Part shown: positions 1-7,593 of the stretch, in pieces
How the letters are laid out: each line of letters starts with the position of its first letter
Numbering within the stretch: position 1 is the first letter of the stretch
NCBI GenBank assembly: GCA_041392785.1
Contig: JAWKLK010000005.1
Location: 186,001 to 250,000, forward strand
Origin: OLB9 sp041392785
GTDB lineage: Bacteria > Bacteroidota > Bacteroidia > Chitinophagales > Saprospiraceae
Length of the DNA stretch: 64,000 nt
Direction of reading: 5' to 3'
Translations under genes and position numbers: made by a program
The notes under the pieces: model-generated
Seen by the model: only the letters and a program-made list of their open reading frames with translations
Database searches by the model: none
What the model was told of the DNA's origin: nothing

Positions 1-45
1 ATGCTGGCTCGTAGCAGCAACATAAATATTTTTATATTTTGGCAT
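1..45 (-). CDS. Partial CDS, possible BioD-like P-loop ATPase N-terminus
   Basis: Only the first 15 codons are in the window, reading MPKYKNIYVAATSQH from an ATG at 43-45 and running off the left edge. It starts 6 bases after the stop of the upstream Fe-S protein gene, so it is probably the third gene of that operon. A first beta strand of the form IYVAAT followed by Ser-Gln resembles the segment just before the Walker A loop in dethiobiotin-synthetase-like ATPases. The loop itself lies outside the window, so this is only a suggestion. Confidence 0.35.
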   Translation of the reverse strand, partial: MPKYKNIYVAATSQH

Positions 46-51
46 CTTATT

Positions 52-831
52 TTACACCTTTATAGACGATAGTATCATTTCACTGATGTCTAGTACCATG
101 ACATCATCTTGGGCATCTTTGGCTTTCAAACCATCAGTCAACATCGTGATACAGAATGGACAATTAGCAGCTACAATGTTCGCTTGTGCTTCGAGAACTT
201 CTTCTGCCCGTTCGGTATTTATTCGTTTTTTACCAGGTTCATCTTCTTTAAACATTTGAGCTCCACCAGCTCCACAACAAAGGCCATTCGTTTTACTTCT
301 CTTTAATTCTACTAGGTCAGCATCTAAAGCCATTAATATTTCTCTAGGAGCTTCATATTCTCCATTGACTCGACCCAAATAGCAAGAATCATGATACGTC
401 AACTTTTTACCTTTGAATGCACCGCCTGAAACTTTGAGTTTACCTGATGATAATAGGTTATTTAAAAACTGGGTGTGATGCATGACCTCATACTTTCCGC
501 CGAGATCGGGATACTCGTTTTTCAAAGTATTAAAACAATGAGGACAAGCGGTCACAATTGTTTTTACTTCGTAATTATTTAGGGTATTGACATTTTGAAG
601 AGCAAGCATCTGAAAGATAAATTCATTTCCTGCACGACGAGCAGGGTCTCCCGTACACACTTCCTCATTTCCGAGAATAGCATACTTTATACCTGCAATA
701 TCCATAAGTTGTGACAAAGCCACTGAAACTTTCTGAGCTCTGGCATCAAAACTTCCGGCACAACCTACCCAAAACAAAACATCTATTTGCCCTCCTTCTG
801 AGGTAACTTCTGAAAGTGTTTTTATGGCCAT
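52..831 (-). CDS. HdrB-like (Fe-S)-binding protein with two CCG domains
   Basis: A cytoplasmic electron-transfer protein of 259 residues, the usual size for the HdrB/LutA/GlpC-type cysteine-rich (CCG) family. Each half has the expected cysteines: Cys24 and the CPHC pair at 96-99 in the first half; HDSC at 147-150, Cys-Cys-Gly at 185-187 and CPFC at 224-227 in the second. In the family these bind a non-cubane [4Fe-4S] cluster and pass electrons between a ferredoxin-like partner and a disulfide or quinone. The gene lies 136 bases downstream of the membrane 4Fe-4S gene on the same strand, a pairing common in Bacteroidota, so the two probably form one complex. The physiological electron donor is not evident. 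A -7 box sits about 40 bases upstream of the start, so it can also be transcribed separately. Confidence 0.85.
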   Translation of the reverse strand: MAIKTLSEVTSEGGQIDVLFWVGCAGSFDARAQKVSVALSQLMDIAGIKYAILGNEEVCTGDPARRAGNEFIFQMLALQNVNTLNNYEVKTIVTACPHCFNTLKNEYPDLGGKYEVMHHTQFLNNLLSSGKLKVSGGAFKGKKLTYHDSCYLGRVNGEYEAPREILMALDADLVELKRSKTNGLCCGAGGAQMFKEDEPGKKRINTERAEEVLEAQANIVAANCPFCITMLTDGLKAKDAQDDVMVLDISEMILSSIKV

Positions 832-869
832 ATTTTGAATCTAGTACGTTATAAAATTTTGCTATTGAG

Positions 870-877
870 CAAAGTTA
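870..877 (-). promoter_or_regulatory. Bacteroidota -7 promoter box (TAACTTTG)
   Basis: On the minus strand this reads TAACTTTG, an exact match to the Bacteroidota TAnnTTTG element, about 40 bases before the start of the HdrB-like gene. No clear -33 TTG was found at the usual distance. Confidence 0.5.
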
Positions 878-967
878 ATCACTTTTAAAAATAAATTATA
901 TTGTGTGATAAAAATCTTCATTAACTTACATGATGATTTTAAACATCATTTGATAACATCCATAAAA

Positions 968-2317
968 TCAATGTATCCAAGCTTCTCTGTCTTCATGAAC
1001 CTGCCACACACAACCACCATTTTCCATGGCTGTAAACATAGGTACCCAATCAGGTGGTCCAGCTGACTCAGTCAGAATCTCATATCTACGTAATTGTAGA
1101 ATAGGTTCTAATGGATTGATCAGAACTGGACATGCTTCAACGCAGGCATTGCATGAGGTACATGCATGAATCTCTTCTCTAGAAATGTAATCAAAAAGTG
1201 ATTTGCCATCATTGAAATTTGAAATAGACAACGTCGTAGCATCTTTTCCTTCATTTGATGCAGCGTATTGAAGGTCATTGGATGCAAGTTTCTTAGAGAT
1301 TTCTTCAGACCTGTCCCGTATAGACATCATTATTTTTCTCGGAGAAAGTTTCTTTCCTGTGATATTGGCGGGGCATACAGCAGTACACCTACCACATTCT
1401 GTACAGGTAAAACTGTCAAGGATGTTTTTCCAAGTCAAATCTGTGACATCTTTGACTCCAAAATCCTGAATTTCTGTTGTGTTTTCTGTTTGTCCACTGA
1501 CTTCCATTCCCAACATAGACTTCACTTCATTCATGATTTCTGGCATATTTTCCATCTTTCCTCTTTGATTGGGATTGCTGAAGTATACATTTGGAAAAGC
1601 AAGAAATATATGGAGATGCTTTGAAAATGGTAGATACAATATAAATCCATACACCACTAAAACATGAAGCCACCATCCAAATCTTTCGATAAAATGTAAA
1701 GTAGATATGTCCATATTACCTAAAAACAATGGCCCAAGCCAGCTAGAGACAGGCATTATTCCAATTTTGTGAAAGTGTTCCGGATTTGCAGATTGTAGCA
1801 CATAATCAGCACCATTCATCATGAAAATTCCGCATACAAGAAGGAATTCTCCTATCAAAATAAGATTTGCATCCAGTTTCGGCCATCCATTTAGTTCTGA
1901 TTTGGCTAATCTATCTACCTTGAGAATATTCCTTCTAGCCAAAAATGCGATGGTTGCTATCAATGCAAATAAAGTCAGAATCTCAATAAAACTAATTAAA
2001 ATGGGATAAAATACACCTAAAAAGGACATCAAAAATCTATGTGTACCAAAAAAACCATCGATCAGGATCTCTATCAATTCTAATTGAGTCAATAAAAATG
2101 CAGAATAAATACCTAGATGCAATACTGCCGGAATCCAGCGTTTGAACATTTTCTGCTGACCGAAAGCTATAAGAAACACATTTCGCCACGCCGCATTTTT
2201 GTCAATCCGAACATCATAAGGTTTTCCCAACAAAATAGTTTGATAGACTTTCTTATATTGTCTTATGGCAAAATATGCCACTAACGCTGTTATTATAAAA
2301 AATATTAACTGAGCCAT
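968..2317 (-). CDS. Membrane-bound 4Fe-4S dicluster protein (HdrC/NarI-like)
   Basis: A 449-residue protein in two parts. Roughly residues 1-250 are membrane helices (a hydrophobic start followed by several hydrophobic spans with interspersed His), resembling the NarI/DsrM-type haem-binding domain. The C-terminal half is soluble and carries two ferredoxin motifs, CTECGRCTAVCP at about 304-315 and CTSCNACVEACP at about 388-399, each CxxCxxCxxxCP and so binding one [4Fe-4S] cluster. This HdrC-like fusion is widespread in Bacteroidota beside a CCG-domain protein, as here. It likely moves electrons between the quinone pool and the soluble HdrB-like partner. The substrate is unknown. It is the first gene of the minus-strand group. 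Confidence 0.85.
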   Translation of the reverse strand: MAQLIFFIITALVAYFAIRQYKKVYQTILLGKPYDVRIDKNAAWRNVFLIAFGQQKMFKRWIPAVLHLGIYSAFLLTQLELIEILIDGFFGTHRFLMSFLGVFYPILISFIEILTLFALIATIAFLARRNILKVDRLAKSELNGWPKLDANLILIGEFLLVCGIFMMNGADYVLQSANPEHFHKIGIMPVSSWLGPLFLGNMDISTLHFIERFGWWLHVLVVYGFILYLPFSKHLHIFLAFPNVYFSNPNQRGKMENMPEIMNEVKSMLGMEVSGQTENTTEIQDFGVKDVTDLTWKNILDSFTCTECGRCTAVCPANITGKKLSPRKIMMSIRDRSEEISKKLASNDLQYAASNEGKDATTLSISNFNDGKSLFDYISREEIHACTSCNACVEACPVLINPLEPILQLRRYEILTESAGPPDWVPMFTAMENGGCVWQVHEDREAWIH

Positions 2318-2378
2318 ATTCTATATATTAATATTTTAATTTTTAGGGTAGCAAATTACGAGAAATTAAACGATTATT

Positions 2379-2386
2379 TACTTTTG
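2379..2386 (+). promoter_or_regulatory. Bacteroidota -7 promoter box (TACTTTTG)
   Basis: TACTTTTG matches TAnnTTTG exactly and lies 30 bases before the ATG of the phosphoribosyltransferase gene. Confidence 0.55.
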
Positions 2387-2416
2387 TGGTCAATTAATTT
2401 TTAAAACAGCATCACT

Positions 2417-2911
2417 ATGGTCGTTTTAAACCACTATCAGGTATCTCACAAAATTCAAAGATTGGCTTTTGAGATATTAGAAAACAGCCTTTCTGATCCA
2501 GAAATAGTATTATTGGGTATAAATAAAAATGGGTATAGGTTTGCACAATTACTACATACTATTCTGACGGCAAATTCTGAGAAACCAATATTTTTATATA
2601 AACTTTCTTTAAATCCATCGAGTCCTTTGGAAAATGACATTAAAGTGGATGTAGATACTGCTCGCTTGAAAGATAGAAAAGTTATCATAGTGGATGACGT
2701 AGCCAATACTGGAAGAACTTTGTTTTATGCTTTCACGGCGATCATGGACGTACTTCTTCCTTGTGTAGAAGTGGCAGTCTTAGTGGACAGAAAGCACAAA
2801 AAATTTCCCGTGATGGTGGATTATGTAGGATTATCCCTTGCTACTACCATGCAAGAGCATATAAAAGCCCACATCAATGACGCATCCAATATGACTGTAG
2901 AACTTATATAA
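2417..2911 (+). CDS. Phosphoribosyltransferase family protein (PyrR-like)
   Basis: A cytoplasmic type I phosphoribosyltransferase of 164 residues. The PRPP-binding loop is clear at about residues 90-105: hydrophobic strand VIIVDD followed by VANTGRT, the standard DDVANTGRT form. The length and the MVVLNHYQ-type start fit the PyrR/uracil phosphoribosyltransferase-like group common in Bacteroidota. Whether it acts as a UPRTase, a purine PRTase or a regulator cannot be read from the sequence. It stands alone: the neighbours are divergent (Fe-S genes) and convergent (esterase), with only 13 bases to the next stop codon. Confidence 0.8.
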   Translation: MVVLNHYQVSHKIQRLAFEILENSLSDPEIVLLGINKNGYRFAQLLHTILTANSEKPIFLYKLSLNPSSPLENDIKVDVDTARLKDRKVIIVDDVANTGRTLFYAFTAIMDVLLPCVEVAVLVDRKHKKFPVMVDYVGLSLATTMQEHIKAHINDASNMTVELI

Positions 2912-2924
2912 AAATCAAACATCT

Positions 2925-4490
2925 TTATTCTGGTTGAGGCACTATTGTAAGTGATGCGCCTGAAGCGATTGTCAGTGATCTAGGATTATATGAAGTGACA
3001 GAACGTACAAAGACTTGTGTTCCATCTGGAATCAGTGGATCTCCAGTGGCTATTTGAGGGATGATCACATCATGACACTGTTGAGGTAGAGCATATAAGC
3101 TCCAGTTTGTGTAAGCATTCCAAAGATTATTTTGACCCTGCCAGGTATTTGTACCTGAAGGACTTACTGTTACTTGGGTCATTATGGTATCGCCTCTAGC
3201 CCAATGTTTGGAGTATGGCACGACAGTCAATGTATGGTTTGAACTATTCACATCCCATTGCACTGTGATTAAAGTATCATTTGGGAGTGGATTTTGAATG
3301 AATGTTCCTCCAGAAATAATCCATTGATAATATGGGGCAAGAGGTGTTTTAATCTTGTATGATTGTATAAGATTTGATTCACAAACATGTCTATTTCCAT
3401 CTACAGAATGCGACAATGGCTTCAGTAGATTTGTGTAAAAAAATTGAGTGATTTTCGGCATTATATCGCTGTAAAGTGTATTGTTGGACTCGTTTTCATG
3501 GACTCCATGCCCTCTACTAGTGTAAGAATGAAAGTTATAAGTTAGATCTTCTGCATCAGCTTGTGTAGAAATAGGTTGAGATCCATATACCATTGGCAGA
3601 TCACTTCCTAAAATAAATGGAGAAATATCCCCGAATGGTTCTCCGGATGTATAAGGTACTGTACCATCATCGGTACTGTGAAACATCACCAATTTTGGAT
3701 CATCTGAGCTTTCAATGTACTGGATACTTCCAACTGCACCAGCTAAGCTAAATAGTGCTTTGGCATGACCGCTATAACCTTGGTTATTGCCAACACAGTC
3801 AAGACACCCCTGATCCGGACAAGTACAATTGCTCCACCCTAAAAATCCACAGGATTGTGTCCATTGTCCAGTAGAAGGAGGGCGCTCAGTTTCCGTATCG
3901 AGATATGCATTGTGTAAGGCAATAAAAGCGCCAGCACTATGCCCACCAATATAAATTTCTTCTGGATCTACTCTATAGGTATTTGCTCCTGCAGCATCAG
4001 CCTTAAAAAATCGAACAGCGGATCTTCCATCTTGCACGCCCCGATACACTGCTCGTTTTGACAATTCAGCATCAAACAGGTTCATTCCTAGCCGATAATC
4101 AATAAGTGCCGCCACATATCCTCTTTTTGCTAAATCTATTGCTATCAATCTCATACTCCAATGATCTTTACTACCTGCAACAAAACCACCTCCAAAACAT
4201 AGTATGACCACAGGCCTATTAGAAATAGTATCGCCTTGAGGTTGGATGATATTCATATACAGATTCTGATTATAGAATTCGTATTCTTTGACGTTCACTG
4301 GATAGTTTGTGATAGATTCGTAAAATCCACCACCAGGTTCTGGTACGGGTACATTTGTACTGAAAAGGACATTTGTTGTTTCTGTCACATTCTGAAAAAC
4401 CTGAGAGTAATATCTTGTAGGAATAAACTGCGCTTGGGATGATAAGCTAAATACTAAAATCAACAAAAAAACAAAAAGACTATTTTTCAT
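2925..4490 (-). CDS. Secreted alpha/beta-hydrolase (carboxylesterase type)
   Basis: An exported esterase/lipase-like protein of about 521 residues. The ATG at 4490 gives a classic signal peptide (MKNSLFVFLLILVFSL ending in SSQAQ); a TTG three codons earlier is less likely. The oxyanion-hole region CFGGGFVAGS (about residue 100) and the nucleophile elbow GGHSAGA (about 185, Ser in the G-x-S-x-G context) identify the carboxylesterase fold. A Cys-rich insertion follows at about 215-240. The last 150 residues hold beta-rich repeats with the W-N-A-x-x-N-W-S pattern often seen before surface-anchoring regions. No YPNP sorting motif is visible, so the secretion route beyond the periplasm is uncertain. 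It overlaps the upstream small gene by 11 bases, suggesting coupled translation. Confidence 0.75.
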   Translation of the reverse strand: MKNSLFVFLLILVFSLSSQAQFIPTRYYSQVFQNVTETTNVLFSTNVPVPEPGGGFYESITNYPVNVKEYEFYNQNLYMNIIQPQGDTISNRPVVILCFGGGFVAGSKDHWSMRLIAIDLAKRGYVAALIDYRLGMNLFDAELSKRAVYRGVQDGRSAVRFFKADAAGANTYRVDPEEIYIGGHSAGAFIALHNAYLDTETERPPSTGQWTQSCGFLGWSNCTCPDQGCLDCVGNNQGYSGHAKALFSLAGAVGSIQYIESSDDPKLVMFHSTDDGTVPYTSGEPFGDISPFILGSDLPMVYGSQPISTQADAEDLTYNFHSYTSRGHGVHENESNNTLYSDIMPKITQFFYTNLLKPLSHSVDGNRHVCESNLIQSYKIKTPLAPYYQWIISGGTFIQNPLPNDTLITVQWDVNSSNHTLTVVPYSKHWARGDTIMTQVTVSPSGTNTWQGQNNLWNAYTNWSLYALPQQCHDVIIPQIATGDPLIPDGTQVFVRSVTSYNPRSLTIASGASLTIVPQPE

Positions 4491-4935
4491 TTTTATCAAT
4501 AGTTTTTATTGCATTAGAAAAGTATGGTTTCAATTGGTTTTGAAACTGTATGGAAGTTTGATATTTATTTAAAATGGTTTCATATTTTTCAAAGGATAGA
4601 TTGTGACTTATGCAAAGTTTTTTAATATAATCTGATTGTACATTCTTTTGTTCAAGTGTCATTGTTGCTATGTCCTGTTTTAAAGATATCTCATTTTGAC
4701 TTAATTTGATTGCTCTTCCTTCCAATCCTGCTCGAAGTATATCAGAATACCGATCTAAAGTAATTTTATGTTTATCCAACAATGATATAATGAGGTTTTC
4801 TGAAGGTGTTTGAGCGGACTTAGACAACAGATATATTGTAGTAAATGATGTTAATTCACTTTGGTCAAAATTTGATTGTGCAAAAGAGATATTAAGGAAT
4901 AATAATGAAGGTATAAAAATCCAAAATCCACGCAT
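4480..4935 (-). CDS. Small exported protein of unknown function
   Basis: A 151-residue protein beginning with a signal peptide (MRGFWIFIPSLLFLNISFAQ) and otherwise predicted helical, rich in Gln, Ser, Leu and Ile. I do not recognise a family. The ATG at 4935 is preferred over a GTG at 4956 because the -7 box at 4967-4974 would leave almost no leader before the GTG. Its 3' end overlaps the start of the downstream esterase gene, so the two are probably one transcript. Confidence 0.6.
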   Translation of the reverse strand: MRGFWIFIPSLLFLNISFAQSNFDQSELTSFTTIYLLSKSAQTPSENLIISLLDKHKITLDRYSDILRAGLEGRAIKLSQNEISLKQDIATMTLEQKNVQSDYIKKLCISHNLSFEKYETILNKYQTSIQFQNQLKPYFSNAIKTIDKNEK

Positions 4936-4966
4936 GATAAAATATATAAAATTCACTTGATATAAA

Positions 4967-4974
4967 CAAAGATA
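4967..4974 (-). promoter_or_regulatory. Bacteroidota -7 promoter box (TATCTTTG)
   Basis: On the minus strand it reads TATCTTTG, 31 bases before the ATG at 4935. It supports the shorter start of the small exported protein and would drive the two-gene esterase transcript. Confidence 0.5.
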
Positions 4975-5120
4975 AACTTTTGTTCTTAAAAAAATTTATT
5001 TATATAAAAAAATTTAAAATTTTTAAACTTAGATGAATTTCATTTTGATTTTTCTCTTGGCTACATTTCTTTTTTTTATCAACTAGAAGATATATCTTTA
5101 CCATCTTAATACAGTAGACA

Positions 5121-5870
5121 ATGTTTTTTCCCATCGGAGATACACAAGTACAAGGAGGTTATAAACCTATAGTGAGTTATAGCTTCATAGCCATCAATGT
5201 GCTCATTTTTTTAATTCAGGTTTCTACGGAGGGCAATCTTATTTGTGAATTTTCGACCATTCCTGCCGACATCGTGAAAGGTGACCATTATTTAACTTTG
5301 CTCACAAGCATGTTCATGCATGGATCTTGGATGCACTTGATAGGAAATATGTTATTTTTGTGGGTATTTGCGGATAATATTGAAGCTAAGATAGGGAGTG
5401 TTAAATTTTTAGTTTTTTATCTTCTTGGAGGCTTAGCAGCATCATTTGCCCATATCTATTTCAGTACTGCCAATGCCAGTTTTGCAGACATTGCATGTTA
5501 TCCCTGTTCGATGACTATACCATGTCCTGATCAAATGGTGCCTCATTCTTCCGTTATACCTTCACTAGGTGCCAGCGGTGCTATAGCTGCGGTAATGGGA
5601 GCGTATCTCTATCTTTTTCCAAAATCTCAAATAAAAGTTATCATCTTAATACTTTTTAGATCATTTTATATGCCGGCTATTTTATTTCTTGGCATTTGGT
5701 TTGTGCAGCAAATGTTTTATGGCCTTGGATCTTTGTCAGTGCAGACATCTGCATCTGACGGCACGGCTTGGTGGGCGCATGTGGGAGGATTCGTATTTGG
5801 ACTGGTAGCTGCAATTTATCTGAAACACATTATTAATTTCGATGAAGCAGACAATCCACAATATGATTAG
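5121..5870 (+). CDS. Rhomboid family intramembrane serine protease
   Basis: A 249-residue inner-membrane protease with about six hydrophobic spans. Diagnostic motifs are all present: HGSWMHLIGNM in the L1/TM2 region (about 70), GASGAI with the catalytic Ser at about 153, and WAHVGGF with the catalytic His at about 220. It would cleave transmembrane substrates within the lipid bilayer. A short insertion containing CYPCSMTIPCPDQ sits between TM spans, before the Ser motif; its paired Cys are unusual and may face the periplasm. It leads a run in which the following M14 peptidase overlaps it and priA overlaps that. Confidence 0.92.
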   Translation: MFFPIGDTQVQGGYKPIVSYSFIAINVLIFLIQVSTEGNLICEFSTIPADIVKGDHYLTLLTSMFMHGSWMHLIGNMLFLWVFADNIEAKIGSVKFLVFYLLGGLAASFAHIYFSTANASFADIACYPCSMTIPCPDQMVPHSSVIPSLGASGAIAAVMGAYLYLFPKSQIKVIILILFRSFYMPAILFLGIWFVQQMFYGLGSLSVQTSASDGTAWWAHVGGFVFGLVAAIYLKHIINFDEADNPQYD

Positions 5871-7593
5871 GTTTTGTTTGATACTGATTTTTTGCCTCCA
5901 ATGTTTCCTCAACTTTGCCCAATCACTTCCTAAAGTCCCATTTGAGAAGGATCAAAATACTACGAGTACCTATGTGGAACTCATGGAATTTTACATACAT
6001 TTAGACAGCCTATCACCACTCATAAAAGTATTTTCATGTGGTTTATCAGATATTGGCAAACCCATCCATACGATCGTCATTGCTGACAATGAAGATTTCA
6101 CCCCTGAAAGAAATATCGCTGCAAAAAAAGCCATAGTTTTTATCAATAATGGCATTCATCCTGGAGAACCTGATGGCATTGATGCGTCCCAACTCCTTGT
6201 TAAAGAGATACTTTCGTCAAAAAACTTGTCTGGGATGCTTAAAAAAGTGACAATTGTAATAATACCCGTTTATAATGTAGGAGGCATGCTCAACAGAAGA
6301 TCATTCTCCAGAGCAAACCAAAATGGTCCGGTGGAATGTGGTTTCAGAGGCAATGCAAAAAACCTCGACCTCAACCGTGACTTTATGAAATGCGACAGTA
6401 AGAATGCTTATACATTCAACACTGTTTTTAACTATTGGGATCCAGATATTTTTATAGACACACATACCTCCAATGGCGCAGATTATCAGCATACTATGAC
6501 ATTGATAGCTACCCATCCACAAAAGCTGCAAAATCCAATGGCTGAAGAGATGCAACAAAATTTTTTACCACACCTTTATGCAGCAATGGAACAAAACGGA
6601 TGGCCTATGACGCCATACGTCAACAGCGAACAAGGACTTAGTGATGGTATCCAAGGGTTTATGGATTACCCACGATATTCTACCGGATATGCAGCACTGC
6701 ATCAATGCTATGGTTTTATGTCTGAAACCCATATGTTAAAACCCTACAAAGATAGGGTGAATGCAACGTTGGATTTTCTAAAAATTGCCATTCAATATAC
6801 AGTTCAAAACAAAGATAAGTTGAGAGATTCGCGTCAGGTATCTAAGACCTTAGCATCCCAAATAACATCATTTCCCATCCTTTTTGAACTAGATAAAAAT
6901 GTGCAAGACTCAACACTTTTTCTTGGTTATGAAGAATATATGAGCCCCAGCAAAGTGACAGGTTTGTCAATCAGAAAGTACGACAAATCAAAACCTTACC
7001 GTACTTACATTCCTTATTTCAATCACTTTAAAACAACGCATTCCGTCCGAGTTCCAGAAGCATATATAGTGCCCTTTGCATATGGCAAAATCATTGATTT
7101 ATTGCGTATAAATGGTGCTGAAATAAGAACTTTATCTCATGATACTATCATAACTTCCACACAATATAAAATACAAGATTTTAAAATACCAACATATCCA
7201 TATGAAGGTCATTTTCCATTAAGTGATATTATATTGGATAGCATAATCAGTACCAAAACTTGGTATGCGGGAGATGCCATCGTGTACTCGAAAAGCGAAA
7301 ATTTGCCGTATATCATTCATAGTTTAGAGCCATTGGCTCCCGATAGCTGGATGAAATGGAATGCTTTCGATGGGATTTTAAATCAGAAAGAATATTTTTC
7401 AGATTATGTGTTTGATGATGTTGCTTCGTCTTTTGTGGAGGAACATCCCAGTCTCAAACTGGAAATTGATAAAGCTAAAGCAGAAAATCCAACTATTTCA
7501 AACTATCAATTGTTGTCAATTATTTATAAACATACACCTTATTTTGAACCTACTTTGCGATTGTATCCAATAGGTAAAATCTATCAAAAGTGA
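5863..7593 (+). CDS. M14 family zinc carboxypeptidase-like protein, exported
   Basis: A secreted or periplasmic peptidase of 576 residues. The ATG at 5863 gives a clean signal peptide (MIRFCLILIFCLQCFLNFAQ); an ATG at 5842 would bury it. Zinc ligands are visible as HPGE (about 99, His and Glu) and the third His in IDTHTSNG (about 200), with LDLNRDF between them as in the M14 substrate-binding region. The C-terminal half beyond about 350 is an additional domain typical of long Bacteroidota M14 proteins. Its start overlaps the rhomboid stop by 8 bases and its stop overlaps the priA start by 4, so the three are co-translated. Substrate unknown. Confidence 0.85.
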   Translation: MIRFCLILIFCLQCFLNFAQSLPKVPFEKDQNTTSTYVELMEFYIHLDSLSPLIKVFSCGLSDIGKPIHTIVIADNEDFTPERNIAAKKAIVFINNGIHPGEPDGIDASQLLVKEILSSKNLSGMLKKVTIVIIPVYNVGGMLNRRSFSRANQNGPVECGFRGNAKNLDLNRDFMKCDSKNAYTFNTVFNYWDPDIFIDTHTSNGADYQHTMTLIATHPQKLQNPMAEEMQQNFLPHLYAAMEQNGWPMTPYVNSEQGLSDGIQGFMDYPRYSTGYAALHQCYGFMSETHMLKPYKDRVNATLDFLKIAIQYTVQNKDKLRDSRQVSKTLASQITSFPILFELDKNVQDSTLFLGYEEYMSPSKVTGLSIRKYDKSKPYRTYIPYFNHFKTTHSVRVPEAYIVPFAYGKIIDLLRINGAEIRTLSHDTIITSTQYKIQDFKIPTYPYEGHFPLSDIILDSIISTKTWYAGDAIVYSKSENLPYIIHSLEPLAPDSWMKWNAFDGILNQKEYFSDYVFDDVASSFVEEHPSLKLEIDKAKAENPTISNYQLLSIIYKHTPYFEPTLRLYPIGKIYQK